Source of the DNA: Enhygromyxa salina
GTDB taxonomy: Bacteria > Myxococcota_A > Polyangia > Nannocystales > Nannocystaceae
NCBI RefSeq assembly: GCF_002994635.1
Contig: NZ_PVNL01000103.1
Location: 1 to 34,405, forward strand
Direction: 5' to 3'
Length of the DNA stretch: 34,405 nt
Numbering within the stretch: position 1 is the stretch's first letter; every line of letters starts with the position of its first letter. The notes below the pieces were generated by a model that worked only from the letters and a program-made list of their open reading frames with translations, did not search any database and was not told where the DNA came from. Position numbers and translations under genes: made by a program. This document shows positions 10,024-18,152 of this stretch, piece after piece.

Positions 10024-10794
10024 TCAGGGCGCGGCGTGCCAGCGCAGCCACGCGAGCCACTCGCGGTTGCCCTCACGACCCGCGATCGCGGCGGCGACGT
10101 GGCCCTGAACGCCGAAGCCGAGCGCCTGCGCGGCCGCCTCGACGCTGGCCAGCGCGGCCGCTCGGGTCTCGTCGTCGCGGACGATCCCCCCCTTGCCAAC
10201 CTGCGCGCGCCCGACCTCGAACTGGGGCTTGACCAGCACGATCACGTCGGCGCCCGGGCGCAGACACGGGCGCATGTGCGGCAACACCTTGGTCAGCGAG
10301 ATGAACGAGCAGTCAGCGACGGCCAGCTCGATCGGCTCGGGGATCTGGCCCGGCTCGAGCTTGCGGATGTTCTGCCGATCCATGACGACCACCCGTGGAT
10401 CATTGGCGAGCTTCCACGCCAGCTGCCCGTAGCCAACGTCGATCGCGTAGACCCGCGCGGCGCCGGCCTGCAGCAGGCAGTCGGTGAACCCGCCGGTCGA
10501 CGCGCCCACGTCCATGCACACCCGCCCGGTTGGATCGACCCCAAACGCCTCGATCGCCCCGCGCAGCTTGAGCCCGCCGCGCGAGACGTAGGGGTTCGGA
10601 TCGCCGCCCTTGAGCCGGACCGGGACCGAGGGATCGACGGGCGTGCCGGGCTTGGTCACCGCGTGATCCCCCACCACCACCTCACCGGCCAAGATCAGCG
10701 CCTGTGCCCGGGTCCGCGAGTCGCACAGGCCACGCTCGACCAGCAGCTTGTCGAGCCGGAGCTTGCCGCCGTCAGTCTTGCGCGAGTGAGCCAT
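10024..10794 (-). CDS. tlyA: TlyA-family rRNA 2'-O-methyltransferase
   Basis: This 256-residue protein belongs to the TlyA/hemolysin A family, whose members methylate 2'-hydroxyls of 16S and/or 23S rRNA using S-adenosylmethionine. Residues 11-60 form an S4 RNA-binding domain (KLRLDKLLVERGL, SRTRAQALILAGEVVVG). The family motif YVSRGGLKL (69-77) follows. Then comes an FtsJ-like Rossmann domain with the SAM motif DVGASTGGFTD (95-105), AIDVGYGQLAWKL, and the catalytic-region LVKPQFEVGR. The length is close to the family norm. The ATG at 10794 is taken because the 15 residues of the longer reading from 10839 add only Arg-rich sequence outside the domain. Confidence 0.93.
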   Translation of the reverse strand: MAHSRKTDGGKLRLDKLLVERGLCDSRTRAQALILAGEVVVGDHAVTKPGTPVDPSVPVRLKGGDPNPYVSRGGLKLRGAIEAFGVDPTGRVCMDVGASTGGFTDCLLQAGAARVYAIDVGYGQLAWKLANDPRVVVMDRQNIRKLEPGQIPEPIELAVADCSFISLTKVLPHMRPCLRPGADVIVLVKPQFEVGRAQVGKGGIVRDDETRAAALASVEAAAQALGFGVQGHVAAAIAGREGNREWLAWLRWHAAP

Positions 10795-10908
10795 CGCTCG
10801 GGTTGATCGGCGGCCACGTCTGGCGCGCCCCATGCACACGGAAGATGTGTTCAGAGGCCCTCAGCGGCCGAGTCCAGTCCGTATAGCATTCCGGGTAAGC
10901 TGTCGCCG

Positions 10909-11103
10909 ATGCTCGTGATCGTGCTCGCGCAGGCGTCGGTGGCCGAGCCCGAGCCCCCGCCGGTCTGGGAGTCGTGGCGGTGGCTGGGCACGGCCGACGA
11001 GCGGGTGCTGTGGGCGACCCTCGCCGCCGCGGCGCTGCTCGCTGCATGGGGAGGATGGCCCGCATGTCGAGCGCTGTGGCTGGCCTGGCGACGCAAATCC
11101 TGA
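10909..11103 (+). CDS. Small predicted membrane protein
   Basis: This 64-codon frame has the high GC3 of its neighbours. The product has a hydrophobic N-terminus (MLVIVLAQASVA) that could be a signal peptide. A Pro/Glu/Trp-rich stretch follows, then a membrane helix (VLWATLAAAALLAAWGGW) and a basic end (RRKS). It is divergent from tlyA and lies just upstream of the tRNA gene. No family is recognised, and it could be an open frame by chance. Confidence 0.45.
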   Translation: MLVIVLAQASVAEPEPPPVWESWRWLGTADERVLWATLAAAALLAAWGGWPACRALWLAWRRKS

Positions 11104-11118
11104 GCGCGCCCGGGGGCC

Positions 11119-11147
11119 TTGCACCCGTGCGGACGTTCGGCTAGCTT
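11119..11147 (+). promoter_or_regulatory. Possible promoter of the tRNA-Ala gene
   Basis: TTGCAC (11119-11124) and TAGCTT (11142-11147) are separated by 17 bp, ending 11 bp before the mature tRNA 5' end. The spacing fits a sigma-70 promoter; each hexamer matches the consensus at only 3 positions. Confidence 0.35.
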
Positions 11148-11158
11148 GTCGGCCCCTT

Positions 11159-11231
<73 letters not shown>

Positions 11232-11238
11232 CAACTCC

Positions 11239-11274
11239 GACAGACCCCGGCCCGCGCCGGGGTCTGTCATTTTC
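11239..11274 (+). terminator. Intrinsic terminator after tRNA-Ala
   Basis: A perfect 13-bp stem GACAGACCCCGGC/GCCGGGGTCTGTC (11239-11251 with 11256-11268) encloses the loop CCGC. It is followed by ATTTTC, and begins 8 nt past the tRNA 3' end. This is the strongest intrinsic terminator in the window. Confidence 0.85.
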
Positions 11275-11299
11275 AGCCACCCACCCTCGAACATCCGCC

Positions 11300-11617
11300 A
11301 TGCCCGTCACCCTCAGCCCGCGCCAACGTCAGCACCTCAAGGGGCTCGCCCATGCGCTCGAGCCGGTCGTCCACGTCGGTGCAGCGGGTGTCAGTGAAGC
11401 CGTGGTCCGCGTGCTCGGCGAGACCTTGCTGCGCCACGAGCTGATCAAGGTCAAGCTGCCCAAGCTCGACGACGCCGGCGCCCGCGAGGCGCTGGCCAAC
11501 GAGATCACCGTTGCGAGCGGGGCCGCGCTGGTTCAGCTGCTCGGTCGCGTGTTGATCCTGTACACGCCCCGCGCCAAGGATCTGCCGGGCAAGCCGCGGA
11601 TCCAGCTCCCGAGCTGA
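11300..11617 (+). CDS. yhbY: YhbY/CRM-domain RNA-binding protein
   Basis: This 105-residue protein consists of a single CRS1/YhbY (CRM) domain. In bacteria the family associates with precursors of the large ribosomal subunit. The typical features are present: LSPRQRQHLKGLAHALEPVVHVG at the start, with the GAAGVSEAV loop, and then LLRHELIKVKL. The C-terminal part (ANEITVASGAALVQLLGRVLILY) completes the alpha-beta fold. The start at ATG 11300 lies 26 nt after the tRNA terminator, so it probably has its own promoter or depends on readthrough. Confidence 0.9.
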   Translation: MPVTLSPRQRQHLKGLAHALEPVVHVGAAGVSEAVVRVLGETLLRHELIKVKLPKLDDAGAREALANEITVASGAALVQLLGRVLILYTPRAKDLPGKPRIQLPS

Positions 11618-11707
11618 GCTCACCCGCGCCTCGCCGCGCCCGCTGGCGGCCCAGAAACCTCGCCCGCGCCCCTAATAACGTGGGGGTGAAGTTGGTAAGT
11701 TCGCGCG

Positions 11708-13555
11708 GTGTCACGCCCGCGTACCCGCATCGATCCAGGATCCAGCTCTCGCTTCGGCTGCGTCCTGATCGGGCTCGCGCTGATCCTGGGCGGGGGCGGG
11801 GCGTGCGAGCGCGGTGATCAGCCCGGCACGCGGACGCCGATGGGCCCGCCGCTGTCGTTCGAGACCACCACGCTCGAGGCCAAGCTCGGGCAACCCACGC
11901 CCGCGCTGGCGATCCTCGAGCAGGAGCTGGCGATCAATTTCGCCAAGCTCAACTCCGAGGCCGTCGAGGATCCGGCCTACTTCATGGCCTACGACCTCGT
12001 CGATCAGGAGTCGCTGTGGCTCGCGGCCAACGACGGGGCGCTCGACAAGCGTCACATCGACCACGATCGCAGCGTCGACGTCGACCTGCGCGTCGGGGAT
12101 CCGATGCTCGACAACAGCCACCCGACCAACGGCTACTACGGCGGCAACGGGCTGGGCACGGGCATGCAGGTCAGCCTGACCGACGAGCGCCTGTCGCTGG
12201 GTCAGGCGCTGTGGTTGATCACCGAGCTGCAGTACCAAGACGCGCTCGAGTCGTGGATCCAGGCGATGAGCGACGAGTCGATGCTGACCCGCGAGGACGA
12301 GCCGATCCACCCGGACTTCACCATGGTCGACGAGCCGCTGGTCCACATCGAGGCCGGGCAGCAGGTCGACCTCGAGGCCATCGCCACGCAGTGGTCACCC
12401 GTCGTCACCAAGCTCTCCGCGATCCTCGACGCGGATCCGCTGGTCCAGCAGGCCAGCGTGATGCTGCAGGCGGTGGTCGAGAACCGCAGCTACGTCGACA
12501 CCGAGGGCGCCAAGGTCCAGAGCGGCCGGGTCCGCGTCCGCCTGATCATGGTCGCCACGGCCCAGGCCGAAGACGGCATGGCGCTCGAGCGGTTCTTGTC
12601 GTTCGAGCGCCACACCGCCGAGCAGCTGCCGAGCGCGGCCGAGCTCGAGGCGATGGCCGAGCAGCTGCGCGGTGAGCTGCTGGCCCTGCGCCTGGCCAAG
12701 ATCGCCGAGCCCTACACCGGGCCGGCGGTGCTCGAGGGCCCCGCCGCGGGCGTGTTCTTCCACGAGATCTTCGGCCACCGGCTCGAGGGCCACCGCCAAA
12801 AAGATGACTACGAGGGCCAGACCTTCACCAAGATGCTCGGGCAGCAGATCCTGCCGCCGTTCATCGACGTCTACGACGATCCGACCCTGGCCACGCTCGA
12901 CGGGACCCCGCTCAACGGTCACTACTTCGTCGACGACGAGGCGATCCCGGCCCAGCGGGTGTCGCTGGTCAGCGAGGGCGTGCTCGAGGGCTTCTTGCTG
13001 TCGCGCTCGGTCGTCTCACCGTTCACGCAGAGCAACGGCCACGGTCGGCGCGAGCGCGGGCACCGGGTGGTCTCGCGGCAGGGCAACCTGATCGTCTCGG
13101 CCCGCGAGACCGTGCCCGAGGGTGAGCTGCGCGAGCGGCTGATCGCCGAAGCCAAGGCCCAGGGCAAGCCCTACGGGGTGTGGTTCTCGGACATCCAGGG
13201 CGGCTACACGATCACGGATCGCTCGGGTCCGCAGGCGTTCAAGGTGCTGCCGCTCATGGTCTACCGGGTCTGGACCGACGGCCGGCCCGACGAGCTCGTG
13301 CGCGGCGTCGACATCGTCGGGACCCCGCTCGCGGCGTTCGAGACGATCGTCGCCGCGGGCGACGAGCCCGGCGTCTTCAACGGGGTGTGCGGGGCCGAGA
13401 GCGGCTGGGTACCCGTCAGCGCGGTCAGTCCTTCACTGCTGTTGAGCAAGCTGGAGATCGAGAAGGCCATGCACGAGCGCGACAAACCACCCTTGCTGCC
13501 GCCGCCCTCGCGGGATCGCGACGTTCGCGCTGGCGGACAGGCGGTGGCGAAGTGA
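11708..13555 (+). CDS. Exported TldD-like metalloprotease with intact zinc motif
   Basis: This 615-residue protein is a TldD/PmbA-family peptidase. In this family TldD and TldE form a complex that degrades unfolded peptides or trims leader peptides. The zinc motif HEIFGH lies at 352-357 inside GVFFHEIFGHRLEGH. The late Cys561 (NGVCGAESGWVPV) sits where TldD's third metal ligand is found. The N-terminus is unusual: RFGCVLIGLALILGGGGAC is a hydrophobic signal, possibly a poor lipobox at Cys33, whereas ordinary TldD is cytoplasmic. The region before the catalytic half (about 50-330) is long and acidic. Translation starts at GTG 11708. The stop overlaps the start of the next gene (GTGA), so the two products are probably made together. 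Confidence 0.85.
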   Translation: MSRPRTRIDPGSSSRFGCVLIGLALILGGGGACERGDQPGTRTPMGPPLSFETTTLEAKLGQPTPALAILEQELAINFAKLNSEAVEDPAYFMAYDLVDQESLWLAANDGALDKRHIDHDRSVDVDLRVGDPMLDNSHPTNGYYGGNGLGTGMQVSLTDERLSLGQALWLITELQYQDALESWIQAMSDESMLTREDEPIHPDFTMVDEPLVHIEAGQQVDLEAIATQWSPVVTKLSAILDADPLVQQASVMLQAVVENRSYVDTEGAKVQSGRVRVRLIMVATAQAEDGMALERFLSFERHTAEQLPSAAELEAMAEQLRGELLALRLAKIAEPYTGPAVLEGPAAGVFFHEIFGHRLEGHRQKDDYEGQTFTKMLGQQILPPFIDVYDDPTLATLDGTPLNGHYFVDDEAIPAQRVSLVSEGVLEGFLLSRSVVSPFTQSNGHGRRERGHRVVSRQGNLIVSARETVPEGELRERLIAEAKAQGKPYGVWFSDIQGGYTITDRSGPQAFKVLPLMVYRVWTDGRPDELVRGVDIVGTPLAAFETIVAAGDEPGVFNGVCGAESGWVPVSAVSPSLLLSKLEIEKAMHERDKPPLLPPPSRDRDVRAGGQAVAK

Positions 13556-15378
13556 TCGGCGGCCGGCGTAAATTTTTTGCGCAGAGCCTCGGGCTCGGCG
13601 TGGTGGTCGCGGAGCTGGTCCCGCTGCGGGCCGCGCTCGCGTCTGGTGACGAGCCCCAGTCCGAGCTCGCGGCGATGCAGGCCGAGCTGATCCGCGGCGT
13701 CGCCGAGCTGCGCCTGCCCGACGCGGCCGCCCCCTACGCGGCCGAGCTGCGCGCGGTTCGGGCCGACAGCCTGATCCTCGACGGCTCGTACGGCGGCGTG
13801 ATCGCGGACATGTACTCCCGCGACGCGCTGGCCTCGGTCACCGTTCGGGTTGGCTCGCACGAGCGGGACAACGGCAATTTTTTTGGCGCCGGCAACGTCC
13901 AGCCAAATTTTCAGCTGTGCTTCCACCCCGATCCAATCGCCTCGCGCAAGCGGCTGTGGCTCGCGCTGGACCAGAGCTACCGGGCCGCGTCCGCCGGCTA
14001 CAAGGCCAAGCTCAGCGCGATCGATCGGCTGGCCGACAAGGATCTGCCGGTCGACCGGGCCGCGCTGCCGGCTGACTCGCAGGTGATCGACCTGGCCTGG
14101 GCGCCCAACGCGACCACGCTCGTCGACCCCGACAGCGCGCGCGCCGACTTTGATCGAGCCGGCCTGCGCGCGCTCGCGGGTGAGCTCTCGGGTCGGTTCT
14201 CTGCCCACCCCTCGATCGACAACGGCGACGTGATCATCCAGGTGCTGCGCAGCCACGAGACCCTGCTCGACACCGAGGGCGTCGCGCTTGGGCGGGTCCA
14301 CACGCGCGCGGTGTTCGGCGTGATCGCGCAGACCCAGGCCGCCGACGGCATGGAGATCGATCACGGCCTGGCGCTGCACCTTCAGCACGCGCCCACCGGC
14401 GAGCAGCTGCGCGAGCAAGGGGCCGCGCTCGTGGATCAGGTCCTGCGCGAGCTCGAGGAGTTCGTCGCCGCGCCGATGCTCGACGAGGACTACGATGGCC
14501 CGATCCTGCTCGGCCCGACCGCGGCCGCGCAGCTGCTGGCCAGCACGATCCCCGTGCAAGCGGGCGGGGATCCGGCGCCGCTGTCGGACTACGGCAGCCT
14601 GCTCGAGTACGAGCCGCACTGGCAAGAGCGGCTCGGCAAGCCGGTCATGCCCGACACGATCGATCTGGTCGACGATCCGCTGGCGGCGGGGTTTGGCCAC
14701 TACACCCGCGACGACCAGGGCATCGCCGCGCAGCGGGTCGAGCTGGTCCGCGCGGGCGTGCTGCACAGCTTGCTGATGACGCGGCGGCCCAACAAGCACA
14801 TCGATCAGAGCAACGGCCACGCGCGGGCGACCGCGGGCGGCTACCTGGGCGCGACGATCTCCAACCTCACGCTCAGCAGCCGCAAGCGCGGGCTCGACCA
14901 GGCCAAGCTCGAGCGCGATCTGCTCGACCGCGCCCGCGAAGATGGCTACGAGTTCGCCTACGTGATCGACAGCCTGCGCGACGGCTCGGTGCTCGGCTCG
15001 GTCCCGCGTGACTCGGCCGCGCTGTTCACCTCGGGCCGCAAGATCTCGCTGCCGCTGCCCAGCCGGGTGTTCAAGCTCGAGCGCAAGGGCAGCGCCACCG
15101 TCCGCACCCTGGTCCGCGGGGCCCTGATCGCGCCGGTCTCGATGCGGGTGTTTCGTCGGATCCGCGCGGTCGGCAGCGAGCCGCGGACCCTGCCGCTGCG
15201 CCTGTCACCGGGCATGGCGGGCGGGTTCGGAGCCGAGCTCGGCCTCTCGGGCCTGCTCGCGCAGACCGTCGACGCGCAGGTGACCACGCCAGCGCTGCTG
15301 CTCGACGGCCTGGAGCTGGTCGTCGAGCACGGCGAGAACGAGCGGCTGCCGATCCTGGATCACCCGCTGCGGCGCTGA
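13552..15378 (+). CDS. TldE/PmbA-like partner with Tat-type signal, no zinc motif
   Basis: This encodes 608 residues. The GTG start at 13552 overlaps the preceding TGA (GTGA), which indicates translational coupling; the frame stays open further upstream inside the tldD-like gene but that is shadow. The N-terminus VIGGRRKFFAQSLGLGVVVAE resembles a twin-arginine signal (Arg5-Arg6-Lys-Phe-Phe). The body aligns by pattern with the upstream TldD-like protein, including TEGVALGRVHTRAVFGV, GIAAQRVELVRAGVL and HIDQSNGHARA. Where that protein has HEIFGH, this one has QLLASTI, so it cannot bind zinc in the same way. This matches the TldD (active)/TldE (inactive) division known for the family. I infer an exported heteromeric peptidase. 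The 3' end is 1 nt from the convergent lipoprotein gene. Confidence 0.8.
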   Translation: MIGGRRKFFAQSLGLGVVVAELVPLRAALASGDEPQSELAAMQAELIRGVAELRLPDAAAPYAAELRAVRADSLILDGSYGGVIADMYSRDALASVTVRVGSHERDNGNFFGAGNVQPNFQLCFHPDPIASRKRLWLALDQSYRAASAGYKAKLSAIDRLADKDLPVDRAALPADSQVIDLAWAPNATTLVDPDSARADFDRAGLRALAGELSGRFSAHPSIDNGDVIIQVLRSHETLLDTEGVALGRVHTRAVFGVIAQTQAADGMEIDHGLALHLQHAPTGEQLREQGAALVDQVLRELEEFVAAPMLDEDYDGPILLGPTAAAQLLASTIPVQAGGDPAPLSDYGSLLEYEPHWQERLGKPVMPDTIDLVDDPLAAGFGHYTRDDQGIAAQRVELVRAGVLHSLLMTRRPNKHIDQSNGHARATAGGYLGATISNLTLSSRKRGLDQAKLERDLLDRAREDGYEFAYVIDSLRDGSVLGSVPRDSAALFTSGRKISLPLPSRVFKLERKGSATVRTLVRGALIAPVSMRVFRRIRAVGSEPRTLPLRLSPGMAGGFGAELGLSGLLAQTVDAQVTTPALLLDGLELVVEHGENERLPILDHPLRR

Positions 15379-15379
15379 G

Positions 15380-16306
15380 CTACTGCCGGTCTTCCTTGTC
15401 GTTGCGTTGGTCCTGCAGGACCGCCTGGGAGCGCCCACCGTACTCGCGGATCGTGAGCACGAAGTGGTTGGCCAGCGCGGCCGGGATCTCGAGCTTGGCC
15501 GCCGCGTCCTGCCGCCGGTAGTCGAAGATGCTCTTTTGCTTCCACGGGTCGAACCCACGGGTACCGAGGCTCTGATCCCCGTTGAGGAAGATCTGTGAGG
15601 TCGGCACCACGATCCGCGTTGGCGCGTCGCCCTTGCGATCGATCGTCCACACCGCCACGGTGTGGTTGCCGGTCGGCCACAGCAGGCCAACCTCGGAGCG
15701 GCGCGACAGCCCGATCCGCTTGGCGACAAACGCAAACAGCGCCGAGAGCTCGTCACACTCGGCGATCGCCGTGGTCTCGGGAATCGCCCCCGCGTCGGCG
15801 CCGAGCTCGAGGGTCTTCCAGTGCGCCCAGACCTTGTCGGAGTTCGGCTGCTCGTTGGTGATGTCCCACTTCAGGCCCCACCAGCCGCCCGCGCGCGTGG
15901 CCTCGAACGCGATCTTGACCCGCACGTAGTCGAGGTAGATGTCTGGGTCGTCGAGGTGCTCGATCTCGAAGTCGGTCAGGAACGCGTGGTAGTCGGCGCG
16001 CACGCTGGGCGACTCGGCGATACCCGGGACCTCTTCGGTGATCGCCGCCAGCAGCTCGTCGACGCGAACCCGCTCGCGACCGGCGAACGGCGGTGGCTCC
16101 GGCTCCGGCTCCGGCTCCGCGGCGACGACCGCAGGCTGTTCCGCGGGTGGGGTCGCCGAGGCTGACGGGGGCGGCGAGGGTGGCGTCGGCGAGACGTCGA
16201 CGGCGGTCGGCGCGGGGCCGCCAGCTGGCGACTCAGCCAGGCAAGCCGCCCCGATCAAGCAGCTCACGATGACGACGCCGCGAGCGGCAACGAGACTCGG
16301 TTTCAC
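15380..16306 (-). CDS. Transglutaminase-like lipoprotein (putative)
   Basis: This encodes 308 residues from GTG 16306. A signal peptide (KPSLVAARGVVIVSCLIGAAC) ends in an imperfect lipobox, followed by a long Pro/Ala/Glu-rich linker that includes a PEPEPEPE tract (to about residue 78). The C-terminal domain has the pattern of the transglutaminase-like fold. Cys184 sits in AECDELSALFAFVAKRIGLS and His215 in GNHTVAVW; Asp253 (GFDPW) or a nearby Asp could be the third residue. In this fold Cys-His-Asp catalyse peptide cleavage or crosslinking. A longer reading from 16414 is rejected because it would bury the signal peptide. The gene converges with the TldE-like gene with one base between stops. 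The assignment is by motif spacing only. Confidence 0.6.
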   Translation of the reverse strand: MKPSLVAARGVVIVSCLIGAACLAESPAGGPAPTAVDVSPTPPSPPPSASATPPAEQPAVVAAEPEPEPEPPPFAGRERVRVDELLAAITEEVPGIAESPSVRADYHAFLTDFEIEHLDDPDIYLDYVRVKIAFEATRAGGWWGLKWDITNEQPNSDKVWAHWKTLELGADAGAIPETTAIAECDELSALFAFVAKRIGLSRRSEVGLLWPTGNHTVAVWTIDRKGDAPTRIVVPTSQIFLNGDQSLGTRGFDPWKQKSIFDYRRQDAAAKLEIPAALANHFVLTIREYGGRSQAVLQDQRNDKEDRQ

Positions 16307-16407
16307 AGGCGCTGGTTGACGAACCGAGGTGATGGGAACTTCCAAACTCGCGTAGCGCCGGGGCGACTGACAATAGAGGAACCCAAAGGGCGACCGCCGG
16401 GGAGGGG

Positions 16408-16455
16408 CCCCCATGACGACTCCGTCGGCATGGGGGAGGGGCTGCGAAGCCCCTC
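16408..16455. repeat. Two adjacent hairpins downstream of uppS
   Basis: First hairpin: CCCCCATG (16408-16415) pairs with CATGGGGG (16429-16436), with inner CGAC/GTCG. Second hairpin: GAGGGGCT (16436-16443) pairs with AGCCCCTC (16448-16455) around GCGA. They lie 10-57 nt past the uppS stop on its strand. No T-tract is present, so they may act as a non-canonical terminator or be part of a palindromic repeat family. Confidence 0.5.
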
Positions 16456-16464
16456 CATCAAGAG

Positions 16465-17364
16465 CTAGACAGTCTTGGGCATGGGGTCGCCCAGCACGGC
16501 TTCGAGCGGGCTGGGTCCGCGCGAGGCGGCGGGGGCACCCATGCCGTTCGAGCTGGTCCGACCGGTCCGGATCGCTCCGTTGGCGGCGGCGTCGAGTTGA
16601 TCGGAGGTCAGGCCGAACCGGCGCTCGCGGTGGCCATACTCACGCAGCGCCGTCCACAGCTCGTTTTCGCCGAAGTCGGGCCACATGACTGGCGAGAAGA
16701 ACAGCTCGGCGTAGGCGACCTCCCACAAGAAGAAGTTGGACACCCGACGCTCTCCGCTGGTGCGGATCAACAGATCCAGCGGCGGCAGCAGGGTGCTCGA
16801 GGGCAGGTAGCGCCCAAACAAGTCGGGGTCGATGTCGTCGGGGTCGACCTCGCCGCGCGCGACGGCCCGCGCGAGCTCCTTGGCAGCCGCGGCGATCATC
16901 TCGCGGCCGCCGTAGCTGAGCGCGAGGCACAAGGTCATGCCGCGGTTGTGCGCCGAGGCTCGCACCAGGTCGGCGAGAGGACGCATGACCAGACCGGGCA
17001 GCCGCGAGATGTCTCCAACGGTGACGAGCCGGATGTCGTTGTCGAGGATCTCGGCGCGCTCGTCGATCAGGTAGCGGCGCAGCAGCTGCATCAGGTGAAA
17101 CACCTCGCGCGGGGGCCGATCCCAGTTCTGACTGGAGAACGCGAACAGCGTCAGCGCGTCCAGGCCCACGCGGCGGCTGGCTCGGACGACCTCGCGGACC
17201 GAGTCGGCGCCCTTGCTGTGCCCCTGTTCACGCCGCAAGCCGCGCTCACGGGCCCACCGCCCGTTTCCGTCCATGATGATCCCAACGTGCCGTGGCAGAC
17301 GCTCGATCGAGATACCGGTCCGGGACTTTGAGGCGTCCAACATCGCAGACAAGCGGGATACCAT
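16465..17364 (-). CDS. uppS: Isoprenyl transferase (undecaprenyl diphosphate synthase)
   Basis: This 299-residue cis-prenyltransferase condenses isopentenyl diphosphate onto farnesyl diphosphate to make the C55 carrier lipid for peptidoglycan and O-antigen. The signature HVGIIMDGNGRWA lies at 26-38, with the catalytic Asp32. FAFSSQNWDRP is near 75, and the substrate-binding LIRTSGERRVSNFFLWE at 199-215. The C-terminal 50 residues after the family core (Gly/Ser/Pro-rich, ending DPMPKTV) are longer than usual. The ATG at 17364 is chosen over an upstream start at 17454 because the extra residues are low-complexity. In many bacteria uppS and cdsA are adjacent in one operon; here they are divergent, separated by ybjN-like and pspA genes. 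Confidence 0.95.
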   Translation of the reverse strand: MVSRLSAMLDASKSRTGISIERLPRHVGIIMDGNGRWARERGLRREQGHSKGADSVREVVRASRRVGLDALTLFAFSSQNWDRPPREVFHLMQLLRRYLIDERAEILDNDIRLVTVGDISRLPGLVMRPLADLVRASAHNRGMTLCLALSYGGREMIAAAAKELARAVARGEVDPDDIDPDLFGRYLPSSTLLPPLDLLIRTSGERRVSNFFLWEVAYAELFFSPVMWPDFGENELWTALREYGHRERRFGLTSDQLDAAANGAIRTGRTSSNGMGAPAASRGPSPLEAVLGDPMPKTV

Positions 17365-17738
17365 GGCCGTAAACCCCCGTCCACGCGCGCCCTGTGCCGT
17401 TTGTTCGCAGAAACACGCACCGCCGGCCGGCCCTGGGGCGGTCCTCGCCTGCACAAAAAAGCCAATAAACCCAAGATCTCGGCTGTGACAGGCGCGGGCC
17501 AGGTTTCCAGCCCACTCGGTGCGCCGAGGCGCCCGCGAGCCGGCCGCAGATCCGGCCCCAGATCCGGCCCGGGTCTATAGAAGTCTCGCGCGCGGCTCGA
17601 ATCCCTGCCTTGCCGGTACCCACGCCGCGGCATAGACTCGGTCTCCGGTTTCTCGGCGCACGCTGCTACCCACGTGCCCTCGCCTCCCACTCACCCGATG
17701 CCTCCGCACACGATGGCCCGCGCGCAAGGAGCGAGGCG
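17365..17738. other. Divergent promoter region between uppS and the ybjN-like gene
   Basis: About 370 bp with no supported gene. It must contain promoters for both directions. TATAGA at 17576-17581 is a reasonable -10 for the plus strand, but no good -35 is seen. An exact 12-bp tandem duplication (CAGATCCGGCCC, 17547-17558 and 17559-17570) lies just upstream of it and may be a regulator-binding pair. An open frame continuous with the ybjN-like gene starts at 17610 but is not needed. Confidence 0.5.
17547..17570. repeat. Exact 12-bp tandem duplication before a possible -10
   Basis: CAGATCCGGCCC occurs twice with no gap, ending 5 bp before the TATAGA hexamer at 17576. Its placement in the -35 zone could mean paired sites for an activator; it could equally be a slippage duplication. 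Confidence 0.6.
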
Positions 17739-18152
17739 ATGAGCACAAGCGCCGACATTGTAGAGTCCATGCTGTTTCGCAGCGGGGCCGTGTTCGATCA
17801 GCTAGATCCCACCACGTGGGTGCTACACCTAGACAACCGCCACCACAGCCGCGTGGTCGTGAAGGTCGAGGATCCGATCGTCCTGTTCTCGCTCTCGCTG
17901 TGCACGCTCGACGAGAGCATCACCAACCGCGAGCAGCTGTACCGCACCTTGCTCGAGCTCAACGCAGACTTCATGCACAACGCCTACGCGATCGAGAACT
18001 CGCGGCTGCTGCTGTCCGGCGCGCTGCAGACCGAGAACCTCGACGCCAACGAATTTCAGGCGATCATCGACGACCTGGCGATGACGCTCGACGAACACCT
18101 CGATAAACTGTCGGACTGGAAGCTCGACACCCGTGGGAGCACGGAGGCCTAA
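17739..18152 (+). CDS. YbjN-domain protein (CesT/type III chaperone-like fold)
   Basis: This 137-residue protein has the YbjN-family pattern: a helix (ADIVESMLF), beta strands WVLHL and SRVVVKVEDPIVLFSLSL, a central helix (REQLYRTLLELNADFMHNAYAIEN), a strand (RLLLSGALQTE) and a C-terminal helix (FQAIIDDLAMTLDEHLDKL). This is the fold of secretion chaperones; its function here is unknown. The ATG at 17739 has AAGGAG 7 nt upstream, one of the best ribosome binding sites in the window. The stop codon TAA is followed immediately by the pspA ATG, so the three genes ybjN-like, pspA and cdsA form one operon. The pairing hints at a role with membrane-stress PspA. Confidence 0.8.
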   Translation: MSTSADIVESMLFRSGAVFDQLDPTTWVLHLDNRHHSRVVVKVEDPIVLFSLSLCTLDESITNREQLYRTLLELNADFMHNAYAIENSRLLLSGALQTENLDANEFQAIIDDLAMTLDEHLDKLSDWKLDTRGSTEA

